NCBI GenBank assembly: GCA_013289045.1
Contig: JABDAU010000005.1
Coordinates: 19,116-83,115 of the forward strand
Source of the DNA: Bacteroidota bacterium
GTDB lineage: Bacteria > Bacteroidota > Bacteroidia > Sphingobacteriales > Sphingobacteriaceae
Reading direction: 5' to 3'
Length of the DNA stretch: 64,000 nucleotides
Shown: positions 61,869-64,000 of the stretch, piece after piece
Position numbering within the stretch: position 1 is the stretch's first letter
How the letters are laid out: each line of letters starts with the position of its first letter
The notes under the pieces: generated by a model
What the model was told of the DNA's origin: nothing
Seen by the model: only the letters and a program-made list of their open reading frames with translations
The model's database searches: none
Made by a program: the position numbers and the translations under genes

Positions 61869-61900
61869 ACCACAAAAGCGGCTATTGCGGCTTTTGTGGT
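61869..61900. repeat. terminator-like hairpin with CCG/CGG swap
   Basis: ACCACAAAAG CGGCTATTGCGG CTTTTGTGGT. Confidence 0.8.
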
Positions 61901-61912
61901 AAAAATTGCGCC

Positions 61913-61964
61913 CGGTCAAGTGTCCACACTTGACCGAAGCACAGCTGTAAGCGTCCACGCTTAC
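61913..61964 (+). repeat. REPIN-like unit 3
   Basis: CGGTCAAGTGTCCACACTTGACCGAAGCACAGCTGTAAGCGTCCACGCTTAC; one base different from unit 1. Confidence 0.92.
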
Positions 61965-62183
61965 GCACAACAGGGTAGTTATACCCCTTTACTAAATCGG
62001 GTATTTCTACGTGGTGTTTCTACAACTTCCCTGTGTATTTTTACATCGTTCCCCCTGAACCTTATCATTTTAAACTCTCAGGCTATATAACTAGCCTGAA
62101 CAACAGGGGAACCACCAGATTTGCACGTTTTGTTTTTATTTAATGTTGTTATTAGCCGGCCTGATATTGCCCATATCCGCCGG

Positions 62184-63491
62184 CTATTTTTCGTGCAGGC
62201 GGTTTAGTTTATTCATATAAAACGCACGCAGGGTGCTCCATTTATAATATGGATATGAGTTTGTTTCCAACCCGCTGATCCGCGCTTCCTTTTCGTTCAG
62301 CAATATCTTAACCAAATAGCCTTTGGTATCCTGCTTTTTGTAAAACACCCACATAATATTGGCGCTTAACGGAATCACAGCCGATGATTGCCAGTTCTTG
62401 TTCAATTCCACAGCAGCTTTGCTTGCTTTATCCGCATTGGAGATCTGCAGCAATGCAGCAAACGGCGCAATAGTTTCTGCATGTGCAAAGCGCAGGCGGG
62501 CATTATACGTGCCGGTTTTCATGTAATCATCCGCTGCACTAATAAAATCATTTAACAGCGGCGCGGCGATCCGTACCTGTATACCGTTGTTATCTGCACC
62601 CGGGCCTTTTTTCAGGTTCTCATCTGCCGAATCCATTTCGCCAAGGTTTTGCAGCTCGTTGCAGGTAAAGAGCGATGCAAAATCTACATCAGCCGCCTGG
62701 TAACCGGCTTGCTGGATCTCCGCCTTTAACGAGTAAACGATAGTAGCGAAGCCGAAAACATCATCCACAAATTTTTCCTTTTGCCCATCGCCCAACTTTT
62801 TCAAAAACGACTTAGCAAAAAAACGCGAGGCAATAGCACTATTGATCGCTTCGCGATGATCCATTTTATCCAATTCGGTCATCATCACTCCTTCATCTAC
62901 CTTATCCTCAAACGCTTTGTATGATGCTGAAAGATCGTAAAACCGCAGACTGGTGTCATCATTATAAAAGCTGGCCGATGCGGTGTCTTTCAATTTGCTG
63001 TTCAATCCTTTTAAAAAAGCATCCGCACTTTGTTTTGTCCTTACTTCTTTTGTAACGGCTACCTTCAGGCTAGTCCTGGTCTTGAAAACATTGCTATAGT
63101 TAAGTACCATACGTTCGCCCAGACCTCTCAGCTCATCGCGACCTTCTGCAGAAATGAATTTTATGCTTCCCTTTTCTACCTTCTGCAAGGCTATAACCAT
63201 TTGCTTTAGCTTTTTGCCTTTTTCGGTTAATGCATTTGCGCTATCAGCCTGCATCAATAAGGCGTAAGCCGATGTTGTTTTCACATCTTTGGTGAGGTGC
63301 CTGGCGCCATGCCTTCCTACATGGTCGATAAAAACCGGGCGGTAGCCTGCAGGTGCAGGGGTATTTTTATGATGATTGTCCTTATACAGCGTTTTGGTGC
63401 CTAAGAAACCATCTCCGCAGTTTTGTGCCGAAGCTGCAAAATGACAGGTGATGTATAGCAGAAGACTGAGCAGATATTTTTTCATATTCAA
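62184..63491 (-). CDS. histidine-type (acid) phosphatase family protein
   Basis: Signal peptide; PVFIDHVGRHGARHLTKD (RHG motif); RLRFAHAETIAPFAALL. Confidence 0.88.
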   Translation of the reverse strand: MNMKKYLLSLLLYITCHFAASAQNCGDGFLGTKTLYKDNHHKNTPAPAGYRPVFIDHVGRHGARHLTKDVKTTSAYALLMQADSANALTEKGKKLKQMVIALQKVEKGSIKFISAEGRDELRGLGERMVLNYSNVFKTRTSLKVAVTKEVRTKQSADAFLKGLNSKLKDTASASFYNDDTSLRFYDLSASYKAFEDKVDEGVMMTELDKMDHREAINSAIASRFFAKSFLKKLGDGQKEKFVDDVFGFATIVYSLKAEIQQAGYQAADVDFASLFTCNELQNLGEMDSADENLKKGPGADNNGIQVRIAAPLLNDFISAADDYMKTGTYNARLRFAHAETIAPFAALLQISNADKASKAAVELNKNWQSSAVIPLSANIMWVFYKKQDTKGYLVKILLNEKEARISGLETNSYPYYKWSTLRAFYMNKLNRLHEK

Positions 63492-63563
63492 TTAGCTTTA
63501 TGATAAACAAAAAAGAGGCGCAAAAGTATTGCGCCTCCGGAATATAATGTTTAGGGTTATGAA

Positions 63564-64000
63564 TTAGTGCAGATTGCCGCTACCGTTGGCCTGGTAAGCG
63601 CCAATATCCACACCCGGAGCAGTCACCACAGGCGCATAAGCACCGGTTGTTGTTACATTATTGTATGGCGCGAAATCTGTTTTACCTTTTCCGTAAGCCG
63701 GCGAAGTTGATGTGATATGGAAGCTTGAAGTACCAACCATTGTAATTAAAGGTGTTTGGTTACTTGCCGGTGTTGGCGCCGGAAACATGGTATAATTATA
63801 AGCGTTAACATCAAACGAGCCAAACAGCGGGTTGTTTTGCTGCGGGGTGGTCGACAGGATATCGCCTGGTTGTTGTACAGCCGAGAGCACGCCCTTGCTA
63901 ACGCCATCTGTAGCATAAAACTGGTTAACTATTGCTGCATTGTAACCATAAAAAAACTGGTTATTGTATTTTGTATTAACAACATCGGCAGTGGTTAATA
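63564..64000 (-). CDS. C-terminal part of a secreted protein (partial, runs off window end)
   Basis: Frame open to the window end: LTTADVVNTKYNNQFFYGYNAAIVNQFY...PGVDIGAYQANGSGNLH. Confidence 0.7.
   Translation of the reverse strand, partial: LTTADVVNTKYNNQFFYGYNAAIVNQFYATDGVSKGVLSAVQQPGDILSTTPQQNNPLFGSFDVNAYNYTMFPAPTPASNQTPLITMVGTSSFHITSTSPAYGKGKTDFAPYNNVTTTGAYAPVVTAPGVDIGAYQANGSGNLH

Overview
The window is chromosomal DNA from a Bacteroidetes, most like Sphingobacteriaceae (Mucilaginibacter/Pedobacter-type) by protein content; this placement is my inference. Most of it is ordinary core genome: prfA, lpxH-like, prolyl oligopeptidase, S41 protease, tex, LytS/LytTR pair, prfB with its +1 frameshift, pgi, yraN, dnaG, asnS, secA, purD, three tandem DUF4369/TlpA thioredoxins, tryptophan 2,3-dioxygenase, ilvE, histidine phosphatase. 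Non-routine items: (1) a 4.24-kb island (8179-12420) bounded by ~47-bp near-identical inverted repeats, carrying a helicase/primase-like pair with further copies of the repeat between genes; (2) a REP-associated Y1 transposase (61127-61648) flanked by two-hairpin REPIN units in inverted orientation, with its stop codon inside one hairpin; (3) a tandem pair of unusual tRNA-like genes (20796-21086, minus) with very long structured variable arms showing compensatory changes and an apparent GUC anticodon; (4) several dispersed intergenic repeat families, one of which also appears in-frame inside the primase-like gene; (5) a SerB-like HAD fused to a SerA remnant lacking its Rossmann domain plus an ACT domain; (6) several frameshifted or degenerate genes. 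All calls are by eye from sequence and the supplied ORF track; no database searches were run.
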